A DNA stretch of 64,000 nt from Aquimarina sp. Aq107 (GCF_943733665.1 NZ_OX030782.1:1762501-1826500), one strand, 5' to 3'; counted from the stretch's first letter, positions 31,879 through 40,712 are shown. Notes: generated by a model from the letters alone, not told the origin. Numbers and translations: made by a program.

Positions 31879-32625
31879 ATGAATCTCTTACAAGGTAAAA
31901 CTGCCATTATCACAGGTGCTACACGTGGTATTGGAAAAGGAATAGCACAAGTTTTTGCAAAACAAGGTGCTAACGTTGCATTTACATATAGTTCTTCTGT
32001 AGAGGCTGCAACAGATTTAGAAAAAGAATTAAACGGTTTAGGTATTAAAGCAAAAGCATATCAAAGCAATGCTGCAAGCTTCGAGGAATCTGAAAGTTTA
32101 GTAAAGGATGTTTTAGAAACTTTTGGAAGTATAGATATATTGGTTAATAACGCTGGTATTACCAAAGATAACTTGCTTATGAGAATGAGTGAAGATGATT
32201 TTGATAAGGTTATCGAAGTCAATCTTAAAAGTGTTTTTAATATGACTAAAGCGGTTCAGAGAACAATGCTTAAACAACGAAAGGGAAGTATCATTAATAT
32301 GAGTTCTGTTGTAGGGGTAAAAGGAAATGCTGGTCAGGCTAATTATGCAGCATCCAAAGCTGGTATTATTGGTTTTTCTAAATCAGTTGCTTTAGAACTT
32401 GGTTCGAGAAATATTAGAAGTAATGTAATTGCTCCTGGTTTTATTGAAACTGAAATGACTGGAAAACTTGATGAAAAGGTAGTTGATGAATGGAGAAAGG
32501 CAATTCCTTTGAAAAGAGGAGGAGCTCCTGAAGATATTGCAAATGCTTGTTTGTTCTTAGCTAGTGATTTAAGTGGATATGTTACAGGTCAGGTTCTAAA
32601 TGTAGATGGAGGAATGCTTACCTAA
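31879..32625 (+). CDS. fabG: 3-oxoacyl-[acyl-carrier-protein] reductase
   Basis: I start at ATG 31879 (248 aa); an upstream in-frame ATG at 31849 would add MRYQKNIIER, which FabG proteins lack. It is a classical SDR reducing 3-oxoacyl-ACP with NADPH in fatty-acid elongation. TGATRGIGKG is near residues 12–20, NNAG in the NNAGITKDNLLMRM segment, catalytic Ser in IINMSSVVGVKGNAGQANYAASK, with the Tyr-x-x-x-Lys. The NADP preference is shown by the SSSVEAA segment after the second strand. Own promoter at 31784–31813; the VWA gene follows after 163 bases. Confidence 0.9.
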   Translation: MNLLQGKTAIITGATRGIGKGIAQVFAKQGANVAFTYSSSVEAATDLEKELNGLGIKAKAYQSNAASFEESESLVKDVLETFGSIDILVNNAGITKDNLLMRMSEDDFDKVIEVNLKSVFNMTKAVQRTMLKQRKGSIINMSSVVGVKGNAGQANYAASKAGIIGFSKSVALELGSRNIRSNVIAPGFIETEMTGKLDEKVVDEWRKAIPLKRGGAPEDIANACLFLASDLSGYVTGQVLNVDGGMLT

Positions 32626-32788
32626 AATGAATTTTCCGAAATTACGATTTACGATTTTTTGGATAGTTTTTTAATAAGTTTAAGATCTTTTAAATTTAAT
32701 GTGATTATTTTCAATTTTCAAAATAAACTATTTAAGGGTGAGAAGTCAATGATTTCTTGATAAGATTCTTAGATCGTAATTAACAAGA

Positions 32789-34819
32789 ATGCAGATACAA
32801 AATATAGGATTGATTATAGCAGCAGGAGTAATTGCCATAGTTATTGCGCTATTTCAATATATGTACAAAGCAAAAAATAGAAATAGAAAAAATCTGTTTT
32901 TTGCTTTTCTACGTTTTCTTAGCATTTTTGCTTTATTAATTTTGTTGATTAATCCAACATTTCGAAAGAATACTTATTATATAGAGAAACCGACCTTGGT
33001 TTTTGCAGTGGATAATTCTTCTTCCATAAAACATCTTAAGCAAGATAAACAAATATCGCAATTTATTGATAGGATTAAAGATAACCCTGAACTTAAAGAA
33101 AGGTTTGATATAAAATATTATTCTTTTTCGGACATATTAAAAGATAGTTTAAGCTTAACCTTTGATGAAAAGCAAACAAATATCTCTGAAGCATTAGAAA
33201 GCTTAGATCAAATCTATAAAAACGCAAATGCTCCTACGATCTTGGTTACCGATGGTAATCAAACGTATGGAAGAGATTATCAATTTAGTAGCGTTAATTA
33301 TAAACAACAGGTTTATCCAATAGTTACGGGTGATACAACTGTAGTAACAGATACTAAGATCCAGCAACTTAATGTAAACAAGTATGCATATCTTAAAAAT
33401 AAGTTTCCTGTAGAAGTTATCCTTACTTATTCTGGAACGGATAATATAAATACAAGTTTTGAAATAAGGTCTGGTAACAATATTGTTTATTCTAAGCCTG
33501 TTTCTTTTACCGAAGAAAATAATTCTACAGTTGTTAATTTTACGCTCCCTGCGAGCTCGGCTGGTGTTTTAAAATATAGTGCTCGATTAATACCCATAGA
33601 AAACGAAAAAAATATAATTAATAATAAGAAAGATTTTGCTGTAGAGGTAATAGATCAAAAAACAAATGTTTTATTGATTAGTGATTTAACTCATCCAGAT
33701 TTAGGAGCTATTAAAAAAAGTATTGAAAGCAACGAAAGGAGAAGTCTTACTATTAGTAGGCCATCAGAAGTAAAGGATATTGAAGAGTATCAACTTATTA
33801 TTTTATATCAACCAAATGCAAGATTTAGAGAGGTATACGAAAAGATAAAAACTACTAGAAAAAATTATTTTACGATAACTGGTTCTAAGACAGATTGGGT
33901 TTTTCTAAATAAATCGCAAAATGTATATCGACAAGAAATCACTAGGCAAATAGAATATTATTTACCAAGATTTAATCCTAACTACGGAACATTTTTATTA
34001 GAAGATATCGGTTTTAATGATTATCCTCCTTTGATAGGTACTTTTGGAGAGATACATATGAAATCATCTTATGATGTGTTATTACAAAGAAATATTGGAA
34101 ACATAAAAACAGATGAGCCCTTGTTAGCGACTATTGAGGATAATGGCATTAGAGAAGCTATTTTATTTGGAGAAGGTATATGGAGATGGAGAGCCCAGTC
34201 GTATTTGGATAATAAAAGTTTTGAAAGTTTTGATGATTTTTTCGGTAGACTTATCCAATATCTGGCATCTAATAAACAAAAAAGTAGACTTAATACGATT
34301 TCAGAATCATTTTATTATGGAAATTCCAGTATAAAGGTAAAAGCAGAATATTTTACTAAAAATTATGAATTTGATCGTAGAGGTAATCTAAATATAGTAA
34401 TAAAAAATAAAGATACCGAAGCATCACAGACAATCCCAATGTTATTAAAAAATAGTTCTTATGAAGCTGACCTTAGTAGTTTTACTTCGGGAAACTATGA
34501 ATATACTGTAGTGGTTGTGGGCGAAAATATTTCAAGATCGGGGAGTTTTAGTATTTTGGATTATGATGTAGAACAACAATTACTTAATGCAGATGTAACA
34601 AAACTTAGACAAGTTGCGACTAATACTAAAGGAACTGTCTATTTTATGAATCAAACGGATAGTTTAGTACGTGATCTGGTTGAAGATCAAAGGTATCAAG
34701 CAATTCAAAAGAGCAAGGAAAATATTGTATCTTTAATAGATTGGAAATACCTTTTAATGATAATTATATTATTATTAAGTATTGAGTGGTTTATGAGGAA
34801 ATATAATGGACTTATTTAA
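32789..34819 (+). CDS. membrane VWA-domain protein
   Basis: A 676-aa protein with a short signal-anchor helix (residues about 8–24), a second helix (38–56), a large periplasmic or cytoplasmic part and a C-terminal helix (SLIDWKYLLMIIILLLSIEWFMRKY). The arrangement is that of BatA/BatB-like or Bacteroides aerotolerance-type proteins with a von Willebrand factor A fold: MIDAS residues VFAVDNSSSI (D75-x-S77-x-S79). Downstream portions with Ser/Asn-rich strands resemble beta modules. It is followed 24 bases later by a prohibitin gene, likely the same transcript. Exact partner unknown. Confidence 0.78.
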   Translation: MQIQNIGLIIAAGVIAIVIALFQYMYKAKNRNRKNLFFAFLRFLSIFALLILLINPTFRKNTYYIEKPTLVFAVDNSSSIKHLKQDKQISQFIDRIKDNPELKERFDIKYYSFSDILKDSLSLTFDEKQTNISEALESLDQIYKNANAPTILVTDGNQTYGRDYQFSSVNYKQQVYPIVTGDTTVVTDTKIQQLNVNKYAYLKNKFPVEVILTYSGTDNINTSFEIRSGNNIVYSKPVSFTEENNSTVVNFTLPASSAGVLKYSARLIPIENEKNIINNKKDFAVEVIDQKTNVLLISDLTHPDLGAIKKSIESNERRSLTISRPSEVKDIEEYQLIILYQPNARFREVYEKIKTTRKNYFTITGSKTDWVFLNKSQNVYRQEITRQIEYYLPRFNPNYGTFLLEDIGFNDYPPLIGTFGEIHMKSSYDVLLQRNIGNIKTDEPLLATIEDNGIREAILFGEGIWRWRAQSYLDNKSFESFDDFFGRLIQYLASNKQKSRLNTISESFYYGNSSIKVKAEYFTKNYEFDRRGNLNIVIKNKDTEASQTIPMLLKNSSYEADLSSFTSGNYEYTVVVVGENISRSGSFSILDYDVEQQLLNADVTKLRQVATNTKGTVYFMNQTDSLVRDLVEDQRYQAIQKSKENIVSLIDWKYLLMIIILLLSIEWFMRKYNGLI

Positions 34820-34843
34820 AAATTAAAACTATACACATATATC

Positions 34844-35659
34844 ATGGAAAAATTACCTAAAATAGGGTTACCTATTCTTATAATTATTGTACTTACAATT
34901 GTCTTTATTTCTAAATCAACAGAAACAATTGGCTCTGGAGAAGCTGGAGTGTTATATAAAACTTTTGGAGGTGGTGTAGTAACTGATGAACCACCATTAG
35001 GAGAGGGTTTTCATCTAGTATTGCCTTGGGATAAAGTAATCGTATATGAAGTAAGACAACAAGAAGTCTTCGAAAAGATGCAAGTACTATCCTCTAATGG
35101 TCTTGAGATAAAATTAGACGCCTCCGCTTGGTTTCAGCCGGAGTATGAAAAACTAGGTTTGTTACATCAAGAAAAAGGAGAAAATTATGTTCAAAGAATT
35201 TTGTTGCCTACCATACGTTCTGCTGCACGTAGTGTGGTGGGAAGATATACTCCTGAGCAGTTGTACTCAAGTAAAAGAGATGTTATTCAGAAGGAAATCT
35301 TTGAAGAAACTAAAAAAATTGTCGGTAATGAGTATATTCAACTAAATGAAGTTCTAGTTCGTGATGTAACATTGCCACCTACTATTAAAGAAGCAATTGA
35401 GCGTAAATTAAAGCAAGAGCAAGAATCATTAGAGTATGAATTTAAGTTAACTAAAGCTCAAAAAGAAGCAGAAAGACAAAAAATTGATGCAGAGGGGAAA
35501 GCAATTGCGAATCAAATTTTGAGTGCTTCTCTAACGGATAAAATTCTTAAAGAAAAAGGGATTCAAGCAACTCTAGAATTAGCAAAATCATCTAATTCTA
35601 AAGTAGTGATTGTAGGTTCTGGAAAAGATGGGATGCCTTTAATCTTAGGTAATCAATAA
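34844..35659 (+). CDS. prohibitin-family SPFH membrane protein
   Basis: A 271-aa protein with one N-terminal helix (IGLPILIIIVLTIVFI, residues about 7–22), an SPFH/Band-7 domain (AGVLYKTFGGGVVTDEPPLGEGFHLVLPWDKVIVYEVRQQEVF) and a long C-terminal amphipathic, coiled-coil-rich helix (KQEQESLEYEFKLTKAQKEAERQKIDAEGKA). This is the prohibitin/HflK-like type, which forms ring assemblies in the membrane and can hold proteases or scaffold proteins. It lies 24 bases after the VWA gene. A perfect 20-bp-stem terminator follows. Confidence 0.9.
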   Translation: MEKLPKIGLPILIIIVLTIVFISKSTETIGSGEAGVLYKTFGGGVVTDEPPLGEGFHLVLPWDKVIVYEVRQQEVFEKMQVLSSNGLEIKLDASAWFQPEYEKLGLLHQEKGENYVQRILLPTIRSAARSVVGRYTPEQLYSSKRDVIQKEIFEETKKIVGNEYIQLNEVLVRDVTLPPTIKEAIERKLKQEQESLEYEFKLTKAQKEAERQKIDAEGKAIANQILSASLTDKILKEKGIQATLELAKSSNSKVVIVGSGKDGMPLILGNQ

Positions 35660-35673
35660 GACTATTTATTATA

Positions 35674-35716
35674 AAAAAAGACCCATCATATTAATGTAAT
35701 ATGATGGGTCTTTTTT
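35674..35716 (+). terminator. long perfect-stem terminator after prohibitin
   Basis: 20-bp perfect stem (35674–35693 with 35697–35716), ATG loop and T-run. The A-run at its left could also terminate minus-strand transcription. Confidence 0.92.
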
Positions 35717-35859
35717 ATGAAAATCACTGAAGATAAGTGGTTTGAGATATATATTGAATCAAAAAAAAGGTCTAGCTTTTTCTGTTTTTTGTAGGCTGTA
35801 TTTTTATTATTCCTTGTAACAATTAATATGTTTTATCTACTAATTAATAAAACATATTT

Positions 35860-36039
35860 ATGAATTACTTCTTCATTACATTATTAAGTCTTGCAGGTTT
35901 TTTATCTCTTAAAGATGAGAAGGATAAAAGAAAGAAAAACATTTTTCTATTGATCTATTGCTCTTTGATAGCGGTTGTTTTGCTTTTTTCTTTCGGAGAA
36001 TTTATTGGTAAAATGTTATATCAAATTCAATATTCATAG
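35860..36039 (+). CDS. 59-aa two-helix membrane protein
   Basis: A short frame, ATG 35860 to TAG 36037–36039. It has a hydrophobic start (MNYFFITLLSLAGFLSL), a highly charged loop (KDEKDKRKKN) and a second helix (IFLLIYCSLIAVVLLFSF), ending in GEFIGKMLYQIQYS: a clear helix–charged loop–helix layout with positive inside loop. The next gene starts 3 bases after its stop, so both are one unit. No homology is recognised, but membrane design and spacing support a real gene. Confidence 0.6.
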   Translation: MNYFFITLLSLAGFLSLKDEKDKRKKNIFLLIYCSLIAVVLLFSFGEFIGKMLYQIQYS

Positions 36040-36042
36040 ATT

Positions 36043-36666
36043 ATGAGAAAAATAACACCATATAGTGATAAAGATCAAGCTATTCAAACATTGGATAATG
36101 GAGGTAGATTTTATAACATTTTAACAAAAGCTGATGATGGAGTAATTTCTCAATCAGAGTTAGGAAAAGTATCGGGTCTTTTTAGTGATAAACAAAAAAT
36201 GATTCTTTTTTTAGATTTAGCAACTTCTAATCTAAGTGATAAAGATAGAGAGGAGATAATCAGTGCATTATCAAAAGAATTGAGATCTGTTTATAATCAA
36301 TATACTGTCAAGAAAATGGTGGTAAATGAGGTGAAAGAAAAGGGCGAATTATCAACTAATATAGTTATTACTGGTGTTCCAAAGAGAATAGCATCTAAAT
36401 CAGATTTTAATGGGTTTATTATGGTTCCGATCGTTGCGGGTAAAGTAACAACATTTTCTATGATTCCAATCGTGGATACATATGATGTATATGAAATAAC
36501 TTCTGATGATTCATTAGATACTTTTGTAATAGCGCATGCAAAAGGAGGGCAAAGACTTCCAGAAAAGAAAATAAAAGTTGCAGGAGTTCTGAAAGAGTTA
36601 AAATCACAAAAGGATGAAACCGATTCAGAAAAATATCTAGAAGTTGTTTATTACTTAGATTTATAG
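36043..36666 (+). CDS. 207-aa conserved-type protein of unknown function
   Basis: I do not recognise the family. It is soluble and alpha/beta: a first part (about 1–90) of helices with an EF-hand-like acidic D-D-G (ADDGVISQSEL) and D-K-D-R-E-E, then a beta-rich second half (MVVNEVKEKGELSTNIVITGVP, FIMVPIVAGKVTTFSMIPIVDTYDVYEI) ending in a strand–helix–strand with EKYLEVVYYLDL. It starts 3 bases after the 59-aa membrane gene; together they may form a membrane-tethered pair. A symmetric terminator follows at 36717–36746. Not linked to a known pathway. Confidence 0.6.
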   Translation: MRKITPYSDKDQAIQTLDNGGRFYNILTKADDGVISQSELGKVSGLFSDKQKMILFLDLATSNLSDKDREEIISALSKELRSVYNQYTVKKMVVNEVKEKGELSTNIVITGVPKRIASKSDFNGFIMVPIVAGKVTTFSMIPIVDTYDVYEITSDDSLDTFVIAHAKGGQRLPEKKIKVAGVLKELKSQKDETDSEKYLEVVYYLDL

Positions 36667-36716
36667 TATTTATATTCTCAAATAAAAGACATATAAGCGC
36701 ATATAAGAGATTAAAA

Positions 36717-36746
36717 AAAGCCTTTATAAATATTTATAAAGGCTTT
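36717..36746. terminator. bidirectional terminator
   Basis: 14-bp perfect stem (36717–36730 with 36733–36746). A-run at 36713–36719 on the left side serves the minus-strand gene; the plus-strand side has only TTT plus AA, so it is strongest for the minus strand. Confidence 0.8.
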
Positions 36747-36770
36747 AATTCTTAAGATTGATTTTTTTGA

Positions 36771-37286
36771 TTATTGATTTTTGAGCTTTTCTGCTTGAGC
36801 TGTCCAGTTATCACGTTCTATACGACCCGGAAAGAATTGTATTAATTCTGTAACTGTTTCTATATCTTCTTTAGTGAATTTACTTATTTGATCAAAAGTA
36901 TATATTCCAATACTATTTAATTTCTTCTCAATGAACGGCCCAACACCACTAATCAATTTTAAATCATCTTTTTGTGATTCACTTGCTGTTCCAAAGCTTT
37001 CAAAATTTAATTGAGGTTTTTCGGAATCACTCAAATCCTTTTTGACTTCTGCTACCTCAATTGATTTAGGAGCTTCTACCGGAATAGGATTAGAAAAAGT
37101 GGTATTAGCCTTTTTGTAGCTATCACTAGCTTTTCGTAATTTATCTTTCTCTTTATAGCATTGATCTAATTTGTCTTGATATTTATTTTTAAGAGACCAT
37201 CTCGATAAAAACCACCCTAATAAGAAAGCGATTAATAATAATAGCAGAAGGCACCACCAGTTTGCTTCGTTTAAAAATTCTAACAT
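36771..37286 (-). CDS. membrane-anchored protein with C-terminal helix-hairpin-helix-like domain
   Basis: A 171-aa protein. Residues about 10–28 are a membrane helix (ANWWCLLLLLLIAFLLGWFLSRWSLK), followed by a coiled, Lys/Asp-rich stretch and a low-complexity linker. The last 65 residues (DLKLISGVGPFIEKKLNSIGIYTFDQISKFTKEDIETVTELI) match the helix-hairpin-helix-like domain found in ribosomal L21-type and NADH-dehydrogenase-like Bacteroidetes proteins. It is 15 bases downstream of the OmpA gene on the same strand, so the two are a unit. It may link the periplasmic face to the cytoplasmic membrane, but there is no direct evidence. Confidence 0.72.
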   Translation of the reverse strand: MLEFLNEANWWCLLLLLLIAFLLGWFLSRWSLKNKYQDKLDQCYKEKDKLRKASDSYKKANTTFSNPIPVEAPKSIEVAEVKKDLSDSEKPQLNFESFGTASESQKDDLKLISGVGPFIEKKLNSIGIYTFDQISKFTKEDIETVTELIQFFPGRIERDNWTAQAEKLKNQ

Positions 37287-37301
37287 TTTTGTAGTTGGTA
37301 T

Positions 37302-38219
37302 TTAGTTTACAATTATTTCTATTCGTCTATTTTTTGCTCTATTTTCCTGTGTGTCATTTGGAGCAATTGGGCTTAATTCTCCTTTAGATTTAGCAGTAAG
37401 TTTATCTGAAGGTATGCCTTGAGAAGTTAGATAATTTCTAACGTTCTGGGCTCGCTTAAGTCCAAAGAACTGATTGGATTTGGTGTCACCAACGTTATCA
37501 GTATGACCAGTAATTAATACTTTCTTATCTGGATATTTAGTAAGGTAGTTTTTTAATTCTAAAGCATAATTAGATAAGGTAGCATCTGGTTTAAAATCTT
37601 TAGATCCAAAACTCGAATATAAAGTTTTGTTAGCAATACCTTTTTCTATTTCCTTTATTCTTGATTCATCTATTTTATGGAAGTTTAGTAGAATACCACC
37701 GTTGTATGTACCATCAGCATTATAATCATAGGTGTGTAATTTTGCTTTGGTCAGAATACGGTCTTTGTTTACTCCACCCGTATTAACTAAGATGTCTTTA
37801 ATATAATTAGCTCTTGAAATACCTGTTAATGAATCTGTTTCTCTTTCGGAAGAAGTTTCATACCCATAGATTATTAAGTCTTGATCTTGATGTTGTCCAA
37901 GGTAATTTGCTATTTTATTCTCAAAACCATTAAGGCTTTCGGGGATAAAAACATCAAAATTAGAATTGTTAATTTGGATGTTTTTTGGATATCTAAAAAC
38001 ATCCATGTTTTCAATATCCTTTGCATATAGACCATGAGCCAAAGCTATACTATCGTCGTAAGCTTTTTTTGCTTTTGCTTCAATAGCCGGATCTATTTGC
38101 TCTTTTACAATAGTAGATCCTTCATCTTTGTTTCCAAGACACCAATTACAGGAGTAGTACCACCACATTCCCAGACAGGCGAATAAGATAAAAATAAAGA
38201 ATGAAATTAAATTTCTCAT
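37302..38219 (-). CDS. OmpA-family protein with two OmpA-like domains
   Basis: A 305-aa membrane or lipoprotein-like protein with an N-terminal hydrophobic segment (LISFFIFILFACLGMWWYY). It has two related modules. The first (about 80–185) resembles a worn OmpA fold: FDVFIPESLNGFENKIANYLGQ, DLIIYGYET and ERETDSLTGISRANYIKDIL, with no clear peptidoglycan residues. The second (about 215–305) is a canonical OmpA domain with VLITGHTDNVGDTKSNQFFGLKRAQNVRNYL and a final NRRIEIIVN, which binds peptidoglycan. Precedes the HhH protein by 15 bases. Roles in wall anchoring are likely. Confidence 0.85.
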   Translation of the reverse strand: MRNLISFFIFILFACLGMWWYYSCNWCLGNKDEGSTIVKEQIDPAIEAKAKKAYDDSIALAHGLYAKDIENMDVFRYPKNIQINNSNFDVFIPESLNGFENKIANYLGQHQDQDLIIYGYETSSERETDSLTGISRANYIKDILVNTGGVNKDRILTKAKLHTYDYNADGTYNGGILLNFHKIDESRIKEIEKGIANKTLYSSFGSKDFKPDATLSNYALELKNYLTKYPDKKVLITGHTDNVGDTKSNQFFGLKRAQNVRNYLTSQGIPSDKLTAKSKGELSPIAPNDTQENRAKNRRIEIIVN

Positions 38220-38335
38220 ATGTTGATGATTAGTGTTATTCTCTTAAAGTTATAAAATGTTTTCATTAAATTATTATTCTTGAGCGATTTATGTCCTGAA
38301 AAAAGATGAATAGCAAAATTTTAAGCTGAAATGCA

Positions 38336-38365
38336 TTTGAGATGAAAAAAAAATTTATAAATTCG
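38336..38365 (+). promoter_or_regulatory. promoter of the his operon
   Basis: TTTG (38336–38339), 18-base spacer, TAAATTCG (38358–38365, 7 of 8 to TAnnTTTG) lie 18 bases before the leader-peptide ATG. The TTCGCAGCG context resembles the rpsA promoter. Confidence 0.6.
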
Positions 38366-38382
38366 CAGCGTAGAAAAAAATT

Positions 38383-38439
38383 ATGAAAAATATTCTTTTA
38401 CATCATCATCATTCTTATATCTCCGCCCAGGCGTGGTAA
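38383..38439 (+). CDS. hisL: his operon leader peptide
   Basis: An 18-aa frame MKNILLHHHHSYISAQAW with four consecutive His codons (38401–38412), stop TAA at 38437–38439. Its only plausible role is to sense charged tRNA-His: when histidine is low, ribosomes stall at the His codons and the following RNA folds into an antiterminator. The GC-rich CGCCCAGGCG near its end could take part in alternative pairing. The intrinsic terminator is at 38472–38504, 33 bases after the stop, and hisG starts beyond it. Confidence 0.88.
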   Translation: MKNILLHHHHSYISAQAW

Positions 38440-38471
38440 GTTGATATGTGTATAAGTTAATCATATATAAT

Positions 38472-38504
38472 AACCCGTTTGAGCATTTTCAAACGGGTTT
38501 TTTT
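38472..38504 (+). terminator. his attenuator terminator
   Basis: 11-bp stem AACCCGTTTGA / TCAAACGGGTT (38472–38482 with 38489–38499), six-base loop and T-run to 38504. It lies between the leader peptide and hisG, so it must be read through for his expression. Confidence 0.88.
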
Positions 38505-38547
38505 ATTTAAAACTTGTTTTGAACTGACCAAACACAACAATAAAAAA

Positions 38548-39405
38548 ATGTCAAAAATTAAAATTGCTATTCAAAAAAGCGGAAGACTTAATCAAGATTC
38601 TGTTCAGATTTTAAAAGATTGTGGTATTTCTATAGATAACGGAAAAGACCAATTAAAAGCTACTACTAGAAACTTTCCTATGGAAGTTATGTTTCTTAGA
38701 AATGGTGATATTCCTCAGTATTTGAGAGATGGTGTTGTTGATATCGCTATTATTGGTGAAAATGTTCTAGTAGAAAAAGGAAAAGATATTGCGATTGCAG
38801 AAAGGTTAAATTTTTCGAAATGTAAAGTGTCACTTGCCGTTCCTAAAGATGTGTCGTATAATTCTATAAAAGATCTGGATGGAAAAAGAATAGCTACTTC
38901 ATATCCCAATACGGTAAAAGAATATTTAAAAGAAAAAGGAATCTCAGCAGACTTGCACCAGATATCAGGATCTGTAGAAATAGCGCCTAACATTGGTTTA
39001 GCAGATGCTATTTGTGATATAGTGTCTAGTGGTAGTACATTGTTTAAGAATAATTTAAAAGAAGTAGAAGTAATGTTAACTTCTGAAGCTGTCTTAGCTG
39101 TTTCTCCTAAAATTAGCGATGAAAATAAGAGTTTGCTTCAAAAATTACAGTTTAGAATACAGGCTGTATTAAAGGCTAGAGCTTCTAAGTATGTATTATT
39201 GAATGCTCCGAATGATAAGATAGATCGTATCGTTGATATCCTTCCAGGAATGCGTAGTCCAACAGTTTTACCTCTTGCAGAAAAAGGATGGAGTTCTATT
39301 CATACTGTAGTAGAAAAGAATAAGTTCTGGGATATACTTGATGAGCTAAAAGCTGAGGGAGCTGAAGGTATTTTAGTATGTCCTATCGAGAAAATGGTAT
39401 TATAG
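38548..39405 (+). CDS. hisG: ATP phosphoribosyltransferase, long form
   Basis: I start at ATG 38548 (285 aa, MSKIKIAIQKSGRLNQ); an upstream in-frame ATG at 38479 would run through the attenuator terminator. It makes N1-(5-phosphoribosyl)-ATP, the first step of histidine synthesis. The PRPP-binding region ADAICDIVSSGSTLFKN is present (around residues 150–166) and the C-terminal ACT-like regulatory module (SPTVLPLAEKGWSSIHTVV to the end) is present, so this is the hexameric long form with histidine feedback and needs no HisZ. First structural gene of the operon, controlled by the leader attenuator. Confidence 0.94.
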   Translation: MSKIKIAIQKSGRLNQDSVQILKDCGISIDNGKDQLKATTRNFPMEVMFLRNGDIPQYLRDGVVDIAIIGENVLVEKGKDIAIAERLNFSKCKVSLAVPKDVSYNSIKDLDGKRIATSYPNTVKEYLKEKGISADLHQISGSVEIAPNIGLADAICDIVSSGSTLFKNNLKEVEVMLTSEAVLAVSPKISDENKSLLQKLQFRIQAVLKARASKYVLLNAPNDKIDRIVDILPGMRSPTVLPLAEKGWSSIHTVVEKNKFWDILDELKAEGAEGILVCPIEKMVL

Positions 39406-39419
39406 TTAATTTAGAGAAA

Positions 39420-40712
39420 ATGCAGAAGATATATAATCCAGAGAAAAATACTTGGGCGGACATATTAAAACGACCTACACAGACCGTGGCGGATATAGAA
39501 AATGTGGTTTTAGATGTTTTTAATGATGTAAAAACTAATGGAGACGTTGCTATAAAACAATATACAGAGAAATTTGATAAAGTATCTCTAGATTCGATAT
39601 TGGTATCTAAAAAAGAAATAGAAAGCGCCGATCAATTAGTTAGTCAAGACCTTAAAGATGCTATTGTTTTAGCTAAATCTAATATCGAAGCTTTTCATGC
39701 TGCTCAGAAAACGGATAAGGTTTCCTTAGAAACAACAAATGGTGTAAACTGTTGGCAAGAGAAAAGACCTATTCAAAAAGTAGGATTGTATATTCCAGGT
39801 GGAACAGCTCCACTATTTTCTACAATTCTTATGCTGGCAGTTCCAGCTACTATTGCTGGGTGTAATGAGATTGTGTTATGTTCTCCACCAAATGAAGAAG
39901 GAAAAATCAATCCAGCTATTTTATATACAGCAAATCTTTGTGGTGTAACAAAAATATTTAAGGTAGGAGGTATTCAGGCAATTGCAGGAATGACATTTGG
40001 CACTCATACAATTCCACAAGTATATAAAATTTTTGGACCTGGAAATCAGTTTGTTACTGTAGCTAAACAATTAGCTACAAAATTTGGAGTAGCGATTGAT
40101 ATGCCTGCTGGACCAAGTGAATTGTTGGTAGTGGCTGATGACACAGCAAATCCATCCTTTGTTGCTTCTGATTTATTAAGTCAGGCAGAACATGGAAAGG
40201 ATAGTCAGGTGATTATGGTTACTACTTCTAAAAAGCTTATAGAACAAGTAGAAATAGAAGTTACAAATCAATGTAATTTGTTGCCAAGAAAAGAGATTGC
40301 TGAAGCGGCAATAGCGAATTCTAAACTTATTTATGTAGAAAATGACCAAGAAGCTTTAGAACTGATTAATGAATATGGTCCTGAACATTTTATAGTATGT
40401 GTAGAAGACGAAGATTTTTATATTGATAATATTATGAATGCCGGTTCTGTGTTTATAGGTAATTACACGCCTGAGAGTGCGGGAGATTACGCTTCGGGAA
40501 CGAATCATACATTACCAACCAATGGATATGCAAAACAGTATAGTGGAGTAAATCTAGATAGTTTCATGAAATCAATGACATTTCAGAAACTATCCGCGGA
40601 AGGTATCAAAAATATTGGAAATGCCATAGAGATTATGGCAGATGCCGAAGGTTTACAAGCGCATAAGAACGCAGTTACTTTGCGTTTAAAGAGTTTAAGT
40701 GATATTACCTAA
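39420..40712 (+). CDS. hisD: histidinol dehydrogenase
   Basis: I start at ATG 39420 (430 aa, MQKIYNPEKNTW). It oxidises histidinol to histidine in two NAD-dependent steps with a zinc site. Typical segments: GLYIPGGTAPLFST, KVGGIQAIAGMTFGT and the KIFGPGNQFVTVAKQ region, the zinc-binding LLSQAEHGKDSQ and the EHFIV-type region, and AGSVFIGNYTPESAGDYASGTNHTLPT. The 14-base gap after hisG fits coupled translation. It is followed by an unrelated zinc-ribbon membrane gene instead of hisC directly. Confidence 0.95.
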   Translation: MQKIYNPEKNTWADILKRPTQTVADIENVVLDVFNDVKTNGDVAIKQYTEKFDKVSLDSILVSKKEIESADQLVSQDLKDAIVLAKSNIEAFHAAQKTDKVSLETTNGVNCWQEKRPIQKVGLYIPGGTAPLFSTILMLAVPATIAGCNEIVLCSPPNEEGKINPAILYTANLCGVTKIFKVGGIQAIAGMTFGTHTIPQVYKIFGPGNQFVTVAKQLATKFGVAIDMPAGPSELLVVADDTANPSFVASDLLSQAEHGKDSQVIMVTTSKKLIEQVEIEVTNQCNLLPRKEIAEAAIANSKLIYVENDQEALELINEYGPEHFIVCVEDEDFYIDNIMNAGSVFIGNYTPESAGDYASGTNHTLPTNGYAKQYSGVNLDSFMKSMTFQKLSAEGIKNIGNAIEIMADAEGLQAHKNAVTLRLKSLSDIT

